Shown here: positions 25,829 through 36,656 of the stretch, in pieces
Layout of the letters: the number at the start of each line of letters is the position of its first letter
Position numbering within the stretch: position 1 is the first letter of the stretch
Assembly (NCBI RefSeq): GCF_007989625.1
Contig: NZ_BJUK01000038.1
Span: forward strand, 1 to 36,779
Direction: 5' to 3'
DNA length: 36,779 bases
Source of the DNA: Bisbaumannia pacifica
GTDB taxonomy: Bacteria > Pseudomonadota > Gammaproteobacteria > Pseudomonadales > Halomonadaceae
Notes under the pieces: generated by a model
What the model was told of the DNA's origin: nothing
What the model saw: only the letters and a program-made list of their open reading frames with translations
The model's database searches: none
Program-made: the position numbers and the translations under genes

Positions 25829-26466
25829 CAGTCGTGGCGCAGGTAACCCAGCGTCTCGTCGAGGGAGACCACGTCGCCGTACTTGCTGTCGATATCGAAC
25901 AGGTTGGCCTCGTGGGGCGCGGGGTGACGATCGCCGACGCAGTCACGCACCACCATCACCCGGAAGCCATGTTGCAGACCATCCACCGCGGTGGCGCGAA
26001 TGCAGCCGCTGGTCGAGCAGCCTGTGACGATCAGGGTATCTACCCCCATGGCCACCAACGTCGAGGCCAACGAGGTGCCGAAGAAGGCGCTGGCATACTG
26101 CTTGGTCATCACCAGTTCGTCCTCCCGGGGCACCACCTCCGGGCAGAAGGCCGCATAGGGGTTGCCCGGCACCATGGCGCGCATCACCGGGGCCTTCTTG
26201 ACCCAGATGCCGCCATCGCGCTGATCCGGCGCCTGGTAGAGGATATTGGTATGGATGACCGGCACGCCGGCCTGACGTGCCGCCGCCAGCAACGCCGGCA
26301 TCCGGGTCACTGCCTCCACCACGCCGGGCGCGAACAGCGGCGAACCCGGCGTGGTATAGCCTTGCATGAAGTCGACGACGAGCAAGGCGGCCCGCTTGCC
26401 GAAACCGATCCGGCCGTCCCAGACGCCCTTGTAGTTGTCACTGGCTTCCTGAGAGCATTGCGTCAT
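25828..26466 (-). CDS. nicF: Maleamate amidohydrolase
   Basis: A 212-residue cysteine hydrolase of the isochorismatase fold. It hydrolyses maleamate to maleate and ammonia. The expected triad is Asp32 (LLVVDFMQGY), Lys122 (MTKQYASAFFGT) and Cys150 (VTGCSTSGCIRATA). Start 26466 has GAGGAGG upstream; extending to 26550 would run into nicE. It is the last gene of the leftward nicCDEF operon, with a 10-bp gap after nicE. Confidence 0.93.
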   Translation of the reverse strand: MTQCSQEASDNYKGVWDGRIGFGKRAALLVVDFMQGYTTPGSPLFAPGVVEAVTRMPALLAAARQAGVPVIHTNILYQAPDQRDGGIWVKKAPVMRAMVPGNPYAAFCPEVVPREDELVMTKQYASAFFGTSLASTLVAMGVDTLIVTGCSTSGCIRATAVDGLQHGFRVMVVRDCVGDRHPAPHEANLFDIDSKYGDVVSLDETLGYLRHD

Positions 26467-26476
26467 GACGGCCTCC

Positions 26477-27229
26477 TCAGTAGGCACCCGATAGCAGGGC
26501 CCCGGCCCCCGGCACCACCGGTTCCAGGTCGAGGGCCTTGAGCATGGCATAGGTGGTGGCGATGGCGGCGGTGACTACCGGCTTGCCGGTCATGGCCTCG
26601 ACCCTGGCCACCGCCGGCAGCGAGGGCATCTGCACACAGGCCGACAACACGATGGCATCCACTCCACTCAGGTCCAGGCCGGCGACGATCTCCGGCAGCC
26701 TGGCGGGGTCGTGGCGGGCCACCTCCAGGTTATCGGGAATTTCCAGGGCCCGGTAATCGAGCACCTCTATATCCTCCCGGCGGATATAGTCCACCACCAG
26801 CTCGGTGAGCGGCTTCATATAGGGGGCCACCACCACCACACGCTTGGCTCCCATGACGTCCAGGGCATCCACCAGGGCGCCGGCGCTGGTGACCACCGGA
26901 CTATCGTGACCGTTCTCCTCGGTGCGGCCGCGCAGGCGTCGCTGGGATTCGCGATGATATCCCGGTCCCATGGACATGATCGCCACCAGGCAGGCATAGC
27001 CCATCACGTCCACCGCCGCGTCGGAGAGCTCCAGGGCACAGCGATCAGACTCGGCGTCCATGGCGGCCAGCTCATCCTTGCTGACGGTCTTCATGCGCAT
27101 GCGGCTGGAGTGGAAGGTGAAGCGCTCGGGGCGAATCAGCTGCCGTGCGGCCAGCATGGCGGGGATTTCCGTCTCCATGGTGATATTGGAGCTGGGTACG
27201 ATCTGGCCGATACGGTATGTCTTGGTCAT
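26477..27229 (-). CDS. nicE: Maleate cis-trans isomerase
   Basis: A 250-residue maleate isomerase of the Asp/Glu-racemase superfamily. It converts maleate to fumarate, the last step of the pathway. Two catalytic cysteines are present: Cys80 (MGYACLVAIMSMGPG) and Cys198 (VLSACVQMPSLPAV). The N-terminal VPSSNITMETEIP is a family signature. It begins 15 bp after nicD and precedes nicF in the same operon. Confidence 0.94.
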   Translation of the reverse strand: MTKTYRIGQIVPSSNITMETEIPAMLAARQLIRPERFTFHSSRMRMKTVSKDELAAMDAESDRCALELSDAAVDVMGYACLVAIMSMGPGYHRESQRRLRGRTEENGHDSPVVTSAGALVDALDVMGAKRVVVVAPYMKPLTELVVDYIRREDIEVLDYRALEIPDNLEVARHDPARLPEIVAGLDLSGVDAIVLSACVQMPSLPAVARVEAMTGKPVVTAAIATTYAMLKALDLEPVVPGAGALLSGAY

Positions 27230-27244
27230 GGCACAAGGCCTCCC

Positions 27245-29380
<2,136 letters not shown>

Positions 29381-29498
29381 GCACTCTTTTACCAAGCCTG
29401 AAAGCCTTATCATACTCACCACACACCTCGCAGAACCACCCGCCTTAATCCTGAAAACAGTGAGATAATCGAGTAAACACGGTTTCTAAAAACAGAGC

Positions 29499-29567
29499 TT
29501 GCAAGGCTAAAGAAATTGGTGCTATACGTTGTAAACACCAAAAGATAATGGCGTATACGCTTATTAT
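29499..29567 (+). promoter_or_regulatory. Candidate nicX promoter with two operator-like sites
   Basis: TTGCAA (29499-29504) and TATACG (29523-29528) are separated by 18 bases. Overlapping the -10 is a GTAAACACCA site (29531-29540), one change from the GTATACACCA half-site. Just downstream, an imperfect palindrome with perfect core GCGTATACGC (29551-29560) and flanks ATAAT/ATTAT spans 29545-29567. Repressor bound there would block initiation. Confidence 0.55.
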
Positions 29568-29682
29568 GGCGAGCAAGAACGCACCCTAAGCGAGGACGCC
29601 GAGACGGGATGCTCCACAACGGTGCCCCCCCGCATCCGCCCTGAGGCGAGAAAACTCCGCTGGATACAACAAAGGTGACAAG

Positions 29683-30741
29683 ATGCCAGTCAGTCAGAGC
29701 GAGTTGACGCAACACTTCGAACATGTGCTGTCGCTATCCAAGGTCGACGAGACGCAAAGCGTGGCCGTGCTCAAGAGCCACTACTCGAATTCCTTTATCG
29801 TCACGGCGGCCATGGAGGCCTCACAACGCCTCGGTGCCAAGGCCTATATCGTCGAACTGCCCGCCTTCAATCACCGTACCGCCATGGGCAATGACCTGAC
29901 GGCCTATGTGGGGCATACGGCCCTGACCGGACACCCCGCCGCTCAGCAGGCGTTGATGGCGGCCGATCTGGTGGTGGACACCATGATGCTGCTCCACTCG
30001 CCGGAGCAGGAAGCGATCCTCAAATCGGGCACGCGTATCCTGCTGGCGGTGGAACCACCAGAGATGCTGGCCCGCATGCTGCCCAACCTGGAGGACAAGC
30101 GCCGCGTCGAAGCCGCCGCCGAGGTCTTCAAGAGCGCTTCCACCTTCAGGGTGACATCGGCGGCCGGCACCGATTTCACCGCCCGCCTGGGACAATACCC
30201 GGTGGTCACCGAGTACGGTTTCGCCGATGCCCCCGGACGCTGGGATCACTGGCCCAGCGGTTTTCTCTTCTCGTGGCCCGATGAAGGCAGCGCCGAAGGC
30301 ACCATCGTGGTGGATGTCGGCGATATCTTGCTGCCGTTCAAGACCTATGTGCGTGACAAGCCGGTAACCCTGGAGATTCAAGAGGGCTTTATTCGCCAGA
30401 TTCACGGCGGCTTCGATGCCGAATACCTGCGCGAATACATGGCCCACTTCAAGGACCCCGATGTCTACGCCCTGTCACATATCGGTTGGGGCCTGCAACC
30501 GCGGGCCCAATGGACGGCCCTGGGCCTGCACGACAAGAACGATGCCATCGGCATGGACGCCCGAGCCTTCGAGGGCAACTTCCTGTTCTCTACCGGCCCC
30601 AATACCGAGGTTGGTGGCCCTCGCAACACGCCGTGTCACATGGATATCCCACTGCGCCACTGTTCGATTTTCCTGGACGACGCGATGATGGTTCAGGAGG
30701 GGCGCGTGGTGGCTCCCGAGGGCTCCCTGAGCAGCTCCTAA
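29683..30741 (+). CDS. nicX: 2,5-dihydroxypyridine 5,6-dioxygenase
   Basis: A 352-residue non-heme iron(II) extradiol-type dioxygenase of the NicX family. It opens the ring of 2,5-dihydroxypyridine to N-formylmaleamate. Iron ligands His266 (ALSHIGWGL), His319 and Asp321 (NTPCHMDIP) are all present, each one residue later than in Pseudomonas putida NicX (265/318/320). There is no signal peptide. It is transcribed away from nicC; 209 bp separate it from nicA, so nicA may have an additional promoter. Confidence 0.94.
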   Translation: MPVSQSELTQHFEHVLSLSKVDETQSVAVLKSHYSNSFIVTAAMEASQRLGAKAYIVELPAFNHRTAMGNDLTAYVGHTALTGHPAAQQALMAADLVVDTMMLLHSPEQEAILKSGTRILLAVEPPEMLARMLPNLEDKRRVEAAAEVFKSASTFRVTSAAGTDFTARLGQYPVVTEYGFADAPGRWDHWPSGFLFSWPDEGSAEGTIVVDVGDILLPFKTYVRDKPVTLEIQEGFIRQIHGGFDAEYLREYMAHFKDPDVYALSHIGWGLQPRAQWTALGLHDKNDAIGMDARAFEGNFLFSTGPNTEVGGPRNTPCHMDIPLRHCSIFLDDAMMVQEGRVVAPEGSLSSS

Positions 30742-30826
30742 GGGGGACACGGAGGCGCGGCGACAACCGGGCCACTAGGCCGACTGGCTGCCGGACGGAC
30801 ACTCAATGAGTCATCATCGATAACAA

Positions 30827-30920
30827 CTCTGCGCATGAGTCGCAGAGGGGCGGGAGGCCCGAAGGCGCGCCGCAAGACGTTCGGCACGCCTCGGTACTCG
30901 AACCGGCCCATCCATGGGCC
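30827..30920. other. Two short inverted repeats between nicX and nicA
   Basis: CTCTGCG/CGCAGAG (30827-30847, 7-base loop) and GGCCCAT/ATGGGCC (30905-30920, 2-base loop) are perfect 7-bp stems in the 209-bp nicX-nicA gap. Neither has a T-tract. They may be mRNA processing structures or protein sites; nothing more can be said. Confidence 0.3.
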
Positions 30921-30950
30921 CGCAACAACCAAGAACAACGACGAGTCCCC

Positions 30951-31445
30951 ATGACCCAAACTCTGACGCTGACCGTCAATCGACAGGCGCACGAGCTGGC
31001 AGTGGCTCCCGATACGCCGCTGCTGAATGTGCTGCGCAACGATCTCGCACTCAATGGCCCCAAGTACGGCTGCGGGCTGGGAGAGTGCGGCGCCTGCAGC
31101 GTGCTGGTCGACGGCATGATGGCCCGTGCCTGCGTACTGCCGGTCTCGGCCGTGGTTGGCCATGAGATCCTTACCCTCGAGGGCCTGGTCATCGAAGGAC
31201 GACTCGACCCCGTCCAGCGCGCCTTTATCGAGGCTCAGGCCGCCCAGTGCGGCTATTGCCTGAACGGCATGATCATCAGTATTCGCGCCCTTCTCAATCA
31301 CACCCCCAGGCCCTCGATGGCTCAGTTGCGAGCCGCCCTGGAGTACAACCTCTGCCGCTGTGGCACTCATATGGAGATCCTAGAGGCGGCCGAACTCGCC
31401 GTGACAATCAATGCCGGCGAGTCGCTGGAGGCTCCCCATGAGTGA
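30951..31445 (+). CDS. nicA: Nicotinate dehydrogenase [2Fe-2S] small subunit
   Basis: A 164-residue xanthine-oxidase-family iron-sulfur subunit. The plant-type cluster ligands are Cys41, Cys46, Cys49 and Cys61 (YGCGLGECGACSVLVDG, then RACVLP). The second cluster uses Cys100, Cys103, Cys135 and Cys137 (AAQCGYCLNGM and NLCRCGTHMEI). It carries electrons from the Mo centre to the cytochrome subunit. The following gene starts inside its last codons (ATGAGTGA), so the two are translationally coupled. The matching Mo subunit is encoded 6 kb away on the other strand. Confidence 0.93.
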   Translation: MTQTLTLTVNRQAHELAVAPDTPLLNVLRNDLALNGPKYGCGLGECGACSVLVDGMMARACVLPVSAVVGHEILTLEGLVIEGRLDPVQRAFIEAQAAQCGYCLNGMIISIRALLNHTPRPSMAQLRAALEYNLCRCGTHMEILEAAELAVTINAGESLEAPHE

Positions 31446-34398
31446 TCGTCAGCCTACGGCGGCGGGAGCAGAGCTCCCCAAGGCCCTCGCCTCGCCGGAG
31501 CGTTTCGGCGTGGTGGTACGACCGCCTCACTACGCCTGGGACGGCGAGCACTTCGCCAGCGATCACCTGGTGGCCATAGAGCGGGACAGCGTGGCGGGGC
31601 TGCCAGGCCGGATAGAGGTCGTCGTCGAGGGCGACTTCGTGGCCGTAGTAGCCGACAGCCTGACCGCGGCGCAGGACGCCGCGCGGAACCTGCGGCTCGA
31701 ATGGCGGACAGCCTCCGGCAAGGGCCATGATGGCTCGCCGGCCATGGTGGCAGAGACGGCACGGGAACTGGCCAACGAAGCCTCCAGCAGAGCACTCCCG
31801 CCCCATCGCCATGACTATGGCTGGCCGAGCCGCCTGCGATGGGGCGATATCCCCGGCTGGGTGGTGGCCGATTGTTCCGATCACTGCCTGACGCTGTGGG
31901 TGCAGACCCTTACCCCCGAGGCCCTGAGCCAGGACCTGATGGCCCTCACCGGTCTGCCGGCGGAGCGGATCACCCTCTATGGAGCGAGCCCGGCGCGGGC
32001 CTCCGGCCTGGGTCGCCACTGCGGCGACGACGCCGCGATGGATGCGGCCCTGATGTCCCGACACCTGGGCTACCCCGTGGCGGTCTGGCTGGATGCCGCC
32101 TATGACCGAGACCGGCGTGCCCTGGGTCAGGCGCAGCGCATCACCCTGAACGCAAATGTGGCGAAAAGCGGCGAGATCACGGACTACCACTACCATCAAG
32201 AGCACGCCTCGGGGAATATCGCCGCCGTGGGCCTGTGGCTATGCGGCAAAGCGCCCGGTCGACGCATCATGACCGATGATAGGGCCCTATTCTCGCCCTA
32301 CGCCTTCCGGAAGGCCCACCATGCCGAGCGACGCGACGCCCAGGGTGCTGATCCGCACAGCGAGGGGCTCGCCGAAATTCAACAGGCCTTTGCCCGGGAA
32401 TCCTTCCTGGACGAAGTGGCCCGCGACACAGGCCAGGACCCCCTGGCGCTGCGGCTACGCCACCTCGACGATGCCCGCGGCACCGAGCTGATCTCCTCGG
32501 TGTCACGGCGTGCCCGGTGGGGCGAACCACCGTCGCCCACCATCACGCCGCCGGACCGGCTTCACGGGCGCGGCTTCGCCTATGCCCAGTTACCCGATCG
32601 CCATCAACGTATCCCTGAGGGGGTGCGCTCGGCCTGGATCGCCGACGTCGAGGTCAATCGCGTGACCGGCGAGGTGGCCTTAACGCGTCTGGTGGTGGGC
32701 CAGGATGCCGGCCCCGAGGTGGACACGTCACGACTGCAGCAGACTCTTCAGGCCCGGGTGCTAGGTAGCGCCCGCCCGCTGCTCGGACACACCCCCGCCT
32801 TCGACGAATGGGGTGATGGTAGCGAGTCCTCCGGGAGTCACGGTGGCGCCCTCATGGAGACGACGACGCCCCCAGAAACCGGTGCCGGCTCGACCTCCCT
32901 GCCGATGCCACTCCACGAAGCGGATCTCTCCCCGGGGGTAGCGGTGATCGCCAATGCCCTGTTCGACGCCACCGGAGTTCGCTTCCGCCAGCCCCCCTTT
33001 ACCGCCAGCCGGGTGCGTCGGGCTCTTCAGGACCCGGGCAACCCTCTGCAGGGAGCGGACAACGGTGGACCGGCCAGGCGCTCCGGACGACGTTGGCTCA
33101 AGGTAGCGGCACTGACCGCGGTAGCCAGCACGGCGGCCATGGCCTGGCCCTGGAAAGGCGCGATCGCGCCGATCCAGCGCCCCGCGGCCAACCTCTACTC
33201 CGCCGAGACCATCGAACGGGGACGGCTGGTGGCCGCTGCGGGCGACTGTGCGGCCTGCCATACCGCCGAAGGAGGCCGGGAAAATGCCGGTGGACGCGCT
33301 TTCGAGACTCCCTTCGGGACCCTCTACAGTACCAACCTGACGCCCGATGAGGGGACCGGGATCGGTCGTTGGTCCTATGCAGCCTTCGAGCGCGCCATGC
33401 GCCACGGCATCGGCCGCGATGGCCGTCACCTCTATCCGGCGTTTCCCTACACGGCCTTTGCCAAGATCAGCGACGCCGATATGCAGGCACTCTACGCCTA
33501 CCTGATGGCACAGCCCGCGGTGAGCGCCGAGGCACCAGCCAATGCGCTGAGCTTCCCGTTCAATATGCGGCCCCTGTTGGCCGGCTGGAACGCCCTTTAC
33601 CACGATCCACGCCCCTTCGAGCCCAGCCCAACCCAGAGTGACCTCTACAATCGCGGCGCCTACCTCGCCGAGGGCCTGGGCCACTGCAGCGCCTGCCACA
33701 CCCCACGCAATGCCATGGGCGCCGAACGACGTGGAGAACACGCCCTGGCCGGTGCCATGGTGGACGGCTGGGAGGCACCGCCACTGAACCAGCTGTCGCG
33801 CTCGCCGATTCCCTGGAGCGAGGCCGCACTCTACGACTACCTGCGCCACGGCGGGTCCTCGCTGCATGGCGTGGCCTCAGGGCCCATGGCACCGGTCGTG
33901 GCCGGTCTGGGAGAGCTGCCCGAATATGATGTCCGCGCCCTGGCTCACTATGTGGCGGTCCAGATGGGCGCACCGGCAGGCGACAGCGATGCCATCAGCG
34001 CCGAAGCCAGCGCCCTCCTCGCCGCGGCAAGGAGCGGCCCCTCCGATATGGAGGAAGGGGAACGCCTGTTCGAGGGCGCCTGTGCCGCCTGCCATTTGGA
34101 TACCGGCACTCCCTCCTTTTCTAGCGCCAAGACATCGCTGGCCCTGAACACCAACCTATACAGCGAACATCCCGATAACGTCATTCAGTCGATCCTGAGT
34201 GGCACCCATGCCGAGCACGTTCCCGGTGTCGGCAACATGCCCAGTTTCGCCGACAGCTTCAGCGACTCTCAGGTCGCGACCCTGACGGCCTATCTGCGGG
34301 CGCGTTTTGCGCCCGATCAAGCCCCCTGGCAGGACATCGCCTCCCGCGTGGCCACGATCCGCCAGTACAACAACAACACTCCCTCCCCTCACCCCTGA
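31438..34398 (+). CDS. Nicotinate dehydrogenase cytochrome subunit: degenerate molybdopterin-type domain fused to triheme cytochrome c
   Basis: A 986-residue protein. Residues 1-530 align with the second part of the 756-residue Mo subunit (PGRIEVVVEGDFVAVVADS; GLGRHCGDDAAMDAALMSR; VAVIANALFDATGVRFRQPP), but the first 215 or so residues, including the GHVDLGTGI region, are missing. The catalytic GVGES is reduced to GAGS (482-485), without the Glu. A hydrophobic segment (about 553-572) is followed by three heme motifs: CAACH (604-608), CSACH (750-754) and CAACH (882-886). It probably accepts electrons from NicA and anchors the enzyme to the membrane, with the hemes in the periplasm. The frame is continuous, so it is not a pseudogene. 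Confidence 0.87.
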   Translation: MSDRQPTAAGAELPKALASPERFGVVVRPPHYAWDGEHFASDHLVAIERDSVAGLPGRIEVVVEGDFVAVVADSLTAAQDAARNLRLEWRTASGKGHDGSPAMVAETARELANEASSRALPPHRHDYGWPSRLRWGDIPGWVVADCSDHCLTLWVQTLTPEALSQDLMALTGLPAERITLYGASPARASGLGRHCGDDAAMDAALMSRHLGYPVAVWLDAAYDRDRRALGQAQRITLNANVAKSGEITDYHYHQEHASGNIAAVGLWLCGKAPGRRIMTDDRALFSPYAFRKAHHAERRDAQGADPHSEGLAEIQQAFARESFLDEVARDTGQDPLALRLRHLDDARGTELISSVSRRARWGEPPSPTITPPDRLHGRGFAYAQLPDRHQRIPEGVRSAWIADVEVNRVTGEVALTRLVVGQDAGPEVDTSRLQQTLQARVLGSARPLLGHTPAFDEWGDGSESSGSHGGALMETTTPPETGAGSTSLPMPLHEADLSPGVAVIANALFDATGVRFRQPPFTASRVRRALQDPGNPLQGADNGGPARRSGRRWLKVAALTAVASTAAMAWPWKGAIAPIQRPAANLYSAETIERGRLVAAAGDCAACHTAEGGRENAGGRAFETPFGTLYSTNLTPDEGTGIGRWSYAAFERAMRHGIGRDGRHLYPAFPYTAFAKISDADMQALYAYLMAQPAVSAEAPANALSFPFNMRPLLAGWNALYHDPRPFEPSPTQSDLYNRGAYLAEGLGHCSACHTPRNAMGAERRGEHALAGAMVDGWEAPPLNQLSRSPIPWSEAALYDYLRHGGSSLHGVASGPMAPVVAGLGELPEYDVRALAHYVAVQMGAPAGDSDAISAEASALLAAARSGPSDMEEGERLFEGACAACHLDTGTPSFSSAKTSLALNTNLYSEHPDNVIQSILSGTHAEHVPGVGNMPSFADSFSDSQVATLTAYLRARFAPDQAPWQDIASRVATIRQYNNNTPSPHP

Positions 34399-34422
34399 TG
34401 AAACAACAAGACGAGGTTGATC

Positions 34423-34611
34423 ATGCAAAGAAGCAGATGGATATGGCTGGTTTGGGCAGTGGTCCTGCTCTCCTATTTAGTGCCCTATACGTTGTTGACT
34501 CATGTTCAGGCGTGGTACGGAAGCTTCCTATTCTGGACGGTTGCCGGTCTCGCGGTCATCGCCCTGAACCTCCTGATTACCAAGGACTTCGAGGAGCATG
34601 GCAATGACTGA
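34423..34611 (+). CDS. Small DUF3311-type membrane protein, symporter partner
   Basis: A 62-residue protein with two transmembrane segments (WIWLVWAVVLLSYLVPYTLL and FLFWTVAGLAVIALNLLI) and a short basic N-terminus. Small proteins of this kind (DUF3311 family) typically precede sodium:solute symporter genes. GAGG (34413-34416) lies 6 bases before ATG 34423. The stop overlaps the symporter start (ATGACTGA), implying coupled translation and a likely accessory role. Confidence 0.8.
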   Translation: MQRSRWIWLVWAVVLLSYLVPYTLLTHVQAWYGSFLFWTVAGLAVIALNLLITKDFEEHGND

Positions 34612-36124
34612 ATCACTGATCTGGTGGTCGATCATCATCTACCTGTTGATCGCCGTGGGAATCGCCATCCTGTCACGGCAAGGTACCTCCGAGAGCATGT
34701 CGGGATACTTCCTTGGCAATCGGCAGATGAACGGCTTCGTATCGGCACTGAGCTATAGCGCCACCACCTACAGCGCCTTCATGATGGTAGGCTTGGCCGG
34801 GCTGACCTATGCCGGCGGGGTCGGCGCCCTGGGCTTCGAGATCATCTATTTCGCCGGGGTTTCACTGGTCGCCATCTTCGGACCGAAATTCTGGGCCGTC
34901 GGCAAGAAGTTCAACTTCGTGACGCCCAGCGAGATGCTGGGGCACCGCTATAACAGTCAGAAGGTCGCCATGGCGGTATCGATCGCCAGCTGCATCTTCC
35001 TGATTCCCTATGCTGCGGTGCAACTGGCCGGGGTCGGCTATCTGCTGCAAGGCACCACCAACGGCGCCATCCCGTTCACTACCGGGGTGGTACTGGCTAC
35101 GGCAATCGCGATCTTCTTCTCCTATGTGGCGGGCATCCGTTCGGTCATGTGGACCGACTCGCTGCAGGCCATCATGATGATCATCGCCTCGACCCTGGTC
35201 GCCTTCCTGGTCATCCAGGGGCTCGGAGGATTCGGTGCGCTGTTCGATACCCTGGCCACCGAGCACCCCCAATCGCTGACGGTGCCGGGATCGGGCCTGT
35301 TCGGCTTTATTACCTTCCTGGGGCTGACCATTCCCTGGTTCTTCTTCAGCCTGTCCAACCCGCAGGTCAGCCAGCGTCTATTCATGCCCGCCTCACTGCG
35401 CTCCATGCGTCAGATGCTGATCGGCTTCCTGGTCTTCGGCTTTATCTACACTCTGGTGTCGGTGCTATGGGGCTTCTCGGCCCTGGCCGCCTTCCCGGGG
35501 CTGGAGAGTGCCGACCTAGCCACTCCCTCGCTGCTCGGATCGGAGTTCGTCCCGCCCATCCTCGGGGTCATCGTGATGATCGGCATCATGGCGGCGGCAG
35601 TCTCCACCATTGATTCCATCATGCTGACACTCTCCTCGATGCTAGCCCGGGACGTTTATGCCAATGTCAGGCCCGGTGCCAGCGAGAAGCGCCAGCTGCT
35701 GGTGGGCAAGATCGTGATTCCAGCAATCGCCCTGATGGCACTGGGCTTCGCCGAGTTGGAACTCGACCTGATCGCAGTGCTCTCCGTGGCCGCCTCCTCC
35801 GGCCTGGTAGCCATGGTCCCGGCGATCATCGGCGCCTTTTACTGGAAACGTGGCACCGCTGCCGGTGCCCTGGTGAGCGTTATTGGTACCGGTGCCTTCG
35901 TGATGTTCCTCTATGCTACCGGCAACTCCTTCCTGGGACTGCCAGCCGGTATCTGGGGGATTATCGTCTCCAGCTTGCTCTTTGTCGGCGTAAGCCTGGC
36001 CACTCAGCCGCATCGCCCGACCGCCGATGAATTTATGCAGGCCATCACCGACGAGCTGGGCAAGAAACCCAAGACAGCCACCGATCGTCCCTCCCCCGGC
36101 ACCACGGCCTATTCCAAGAACTAG
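34604..36124 (+). CDS. Sodium:solute symporter family transporter
   Basis: A 506-residue SSS-family permease with about 13 hydrophobic segments. Family features include YFLGNRQMNGFVSALSYSAT (start of the core), a PSEMLGHRYNSQ loop, WTDSLQAIMMIIAS, and MAAAVSTIDSIMLTLSSMLA, which carries the Ser/Thr sodium-site region. It resembles PanF-like members. Start 34604 places GAGGAG (34591-34596) 7 bases upstream, unlike ATG 34598. At the end of the nicX-nicA cluster it is a candidate nicotinate uptake system, in place of the MFS protein NicT of Pseudomonas; this is inference from position. Confidence 0.87.
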   Translation: MTESLIWWSIIIYLLIAVGIAILSRQGTSESMSGYFLGNRQMNGFVSALSYSATTYSAFMMVGLAGLTYAGGVGALGFEIIYFAGVSLVAIFGPKFWAVGKKFNFVTPSEMLGHRYNSQKVAMAVSIASCIFLIPYAAVQLAGVGYLLQGTTNGAIPFTTGVVLATAIAIFFSYVAGIRSVMWTDSLQAIMMIIASTLVAFLVIQGLGGFGALFDTLATEHPQSLTVPGSGLFGFITFLGLTIPWFFFSLSNPQVSQRLFMPASLRSMRQMLIGFLVFGFIYTLVSVLWGFSALAAFPGLESADLATPSLLGSEFVPPILGVIVMIGIMAAAVSTIDSIMLTLSSMLARDVYANVRPGASEKRQLLVGKIVIPAIALMALGFAELELDLIAVLSVAASSGLVAMVPAIIGAFYWKRGTAAGALVSVIGTGAFVMFLYATGNSFLGLPAGIWGIIVSSLLFVGVSLATQPHRPTADEFMQAITDELGKKPKTATDRPSPGTTAYSKN

Positions 36125-36150
36125 TCGGAAACCGCGACATCGGATACCGC

Positions 36151-36178
36151 AGGCCCCTCCTTCATGAGGGGCTTTCCT
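36151..36178 (+). terminator. Intrinsic terminator after the symporter gene
   Basis: GCCCCTC (36153-36159) and GAGGGGC (36166-36172) form a 7-bp stem with a 6-base loop, followed by TTTCCT. It is 30 bp after the symporter stop, at the end of the nicotinate cluster. Confidence 0.7.
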
Positions 36179-36270
36179 CTATTCGATAGCACTACAGTTT
36201 CCTCACCTTAGACACAGAATACGCTCAGGCCACACCTCACAAGCAGCACCTCAGACACACAAAGTCCCTC

Positions 36271-36599
36271 CCGGTGGCATGGAGTGAGAAAAGCGGCAAG
36301 GCCTGGCTAACCACGGCAATAGCAACTTGGAAATAAAAAGGCCGGCTCGGAGGCATGAGGCTATCGACAGCGGCAAATCCGGCTCCGCCACAACAATAGC
36401 GACCCAGACGCAAAAAAGCCGGCTCCGGAGGCATGAGGCTATCGAAAGCGGCAAATCCGGCTCCGCCACAACAATAGCGACCCAGATGCAAAAAAGCCGG
36501 CTCGGAGGCATGGGGCTATCGAAAGCGGCAAGCCCGGCTCCGCCACAACAATAGCGACCCAGACGCAAAAAAGCCGGCTCCGGAGGCATAGGAGCCGGC
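36271..36599. repeat. 77-78 bp tandem repeat array
   Basis: Units begin GCCGGCTCnGGAGGCAT at 36341, 36418, 36496 and 36573 (periods 77, 78, 77); the last is only a partial unit. A strongly diverged unit precedes them from about 36271. The three inner units are nearly identical and each ends with A5-A6 before the next GCCGGCTC. Within the 532-bp gap 36125-36656 nothing else but terminators is seen; 36179-36270 holds nothing recognisable. Confidence 0.85.
36567..36599 (-). terminator. Intrinsic terminator of the leftward aldehyde dehydrogenase gene
   Basis: On the minus strand GCCGGCTCC (36599-36591), a 9-base loop and GGAGCCGGC (36581-36573) form a perfect 9-bp stem followed by six T (36572-36567). 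It is 57 bp after the dehydrogenase stop codon. It coincides with the last, partial unit of the tandem array, and the other units keep only one stem arm plus the T-run. Confidence 0.8.
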
Positions 36600-36656
36600 A
36601 AAGCAACGAGGGCAGACACCCTCATCAGCGCACAGGAAACGCTCTCGGGATATCGC

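Noticed and set aside
31438-34398. Frameshifted or decayed nicB pseudogene
   Set aside because: The frame is open over 986 codons with three intact CxxCH motifs and a coupled start, so the missing Mo-domain parts reflect specialisation rather than decay.
36271-36599. Possible CRISPR array
   Set aside because: The repeated unit is the whole 77-78 bp without unique spacers, and no cas gene is nearby.
36251-36625. Short repetitive open frames across the tandem array
   Set aside because: They simply read through the DNA repeats in several frames and lack a plausible start signal.
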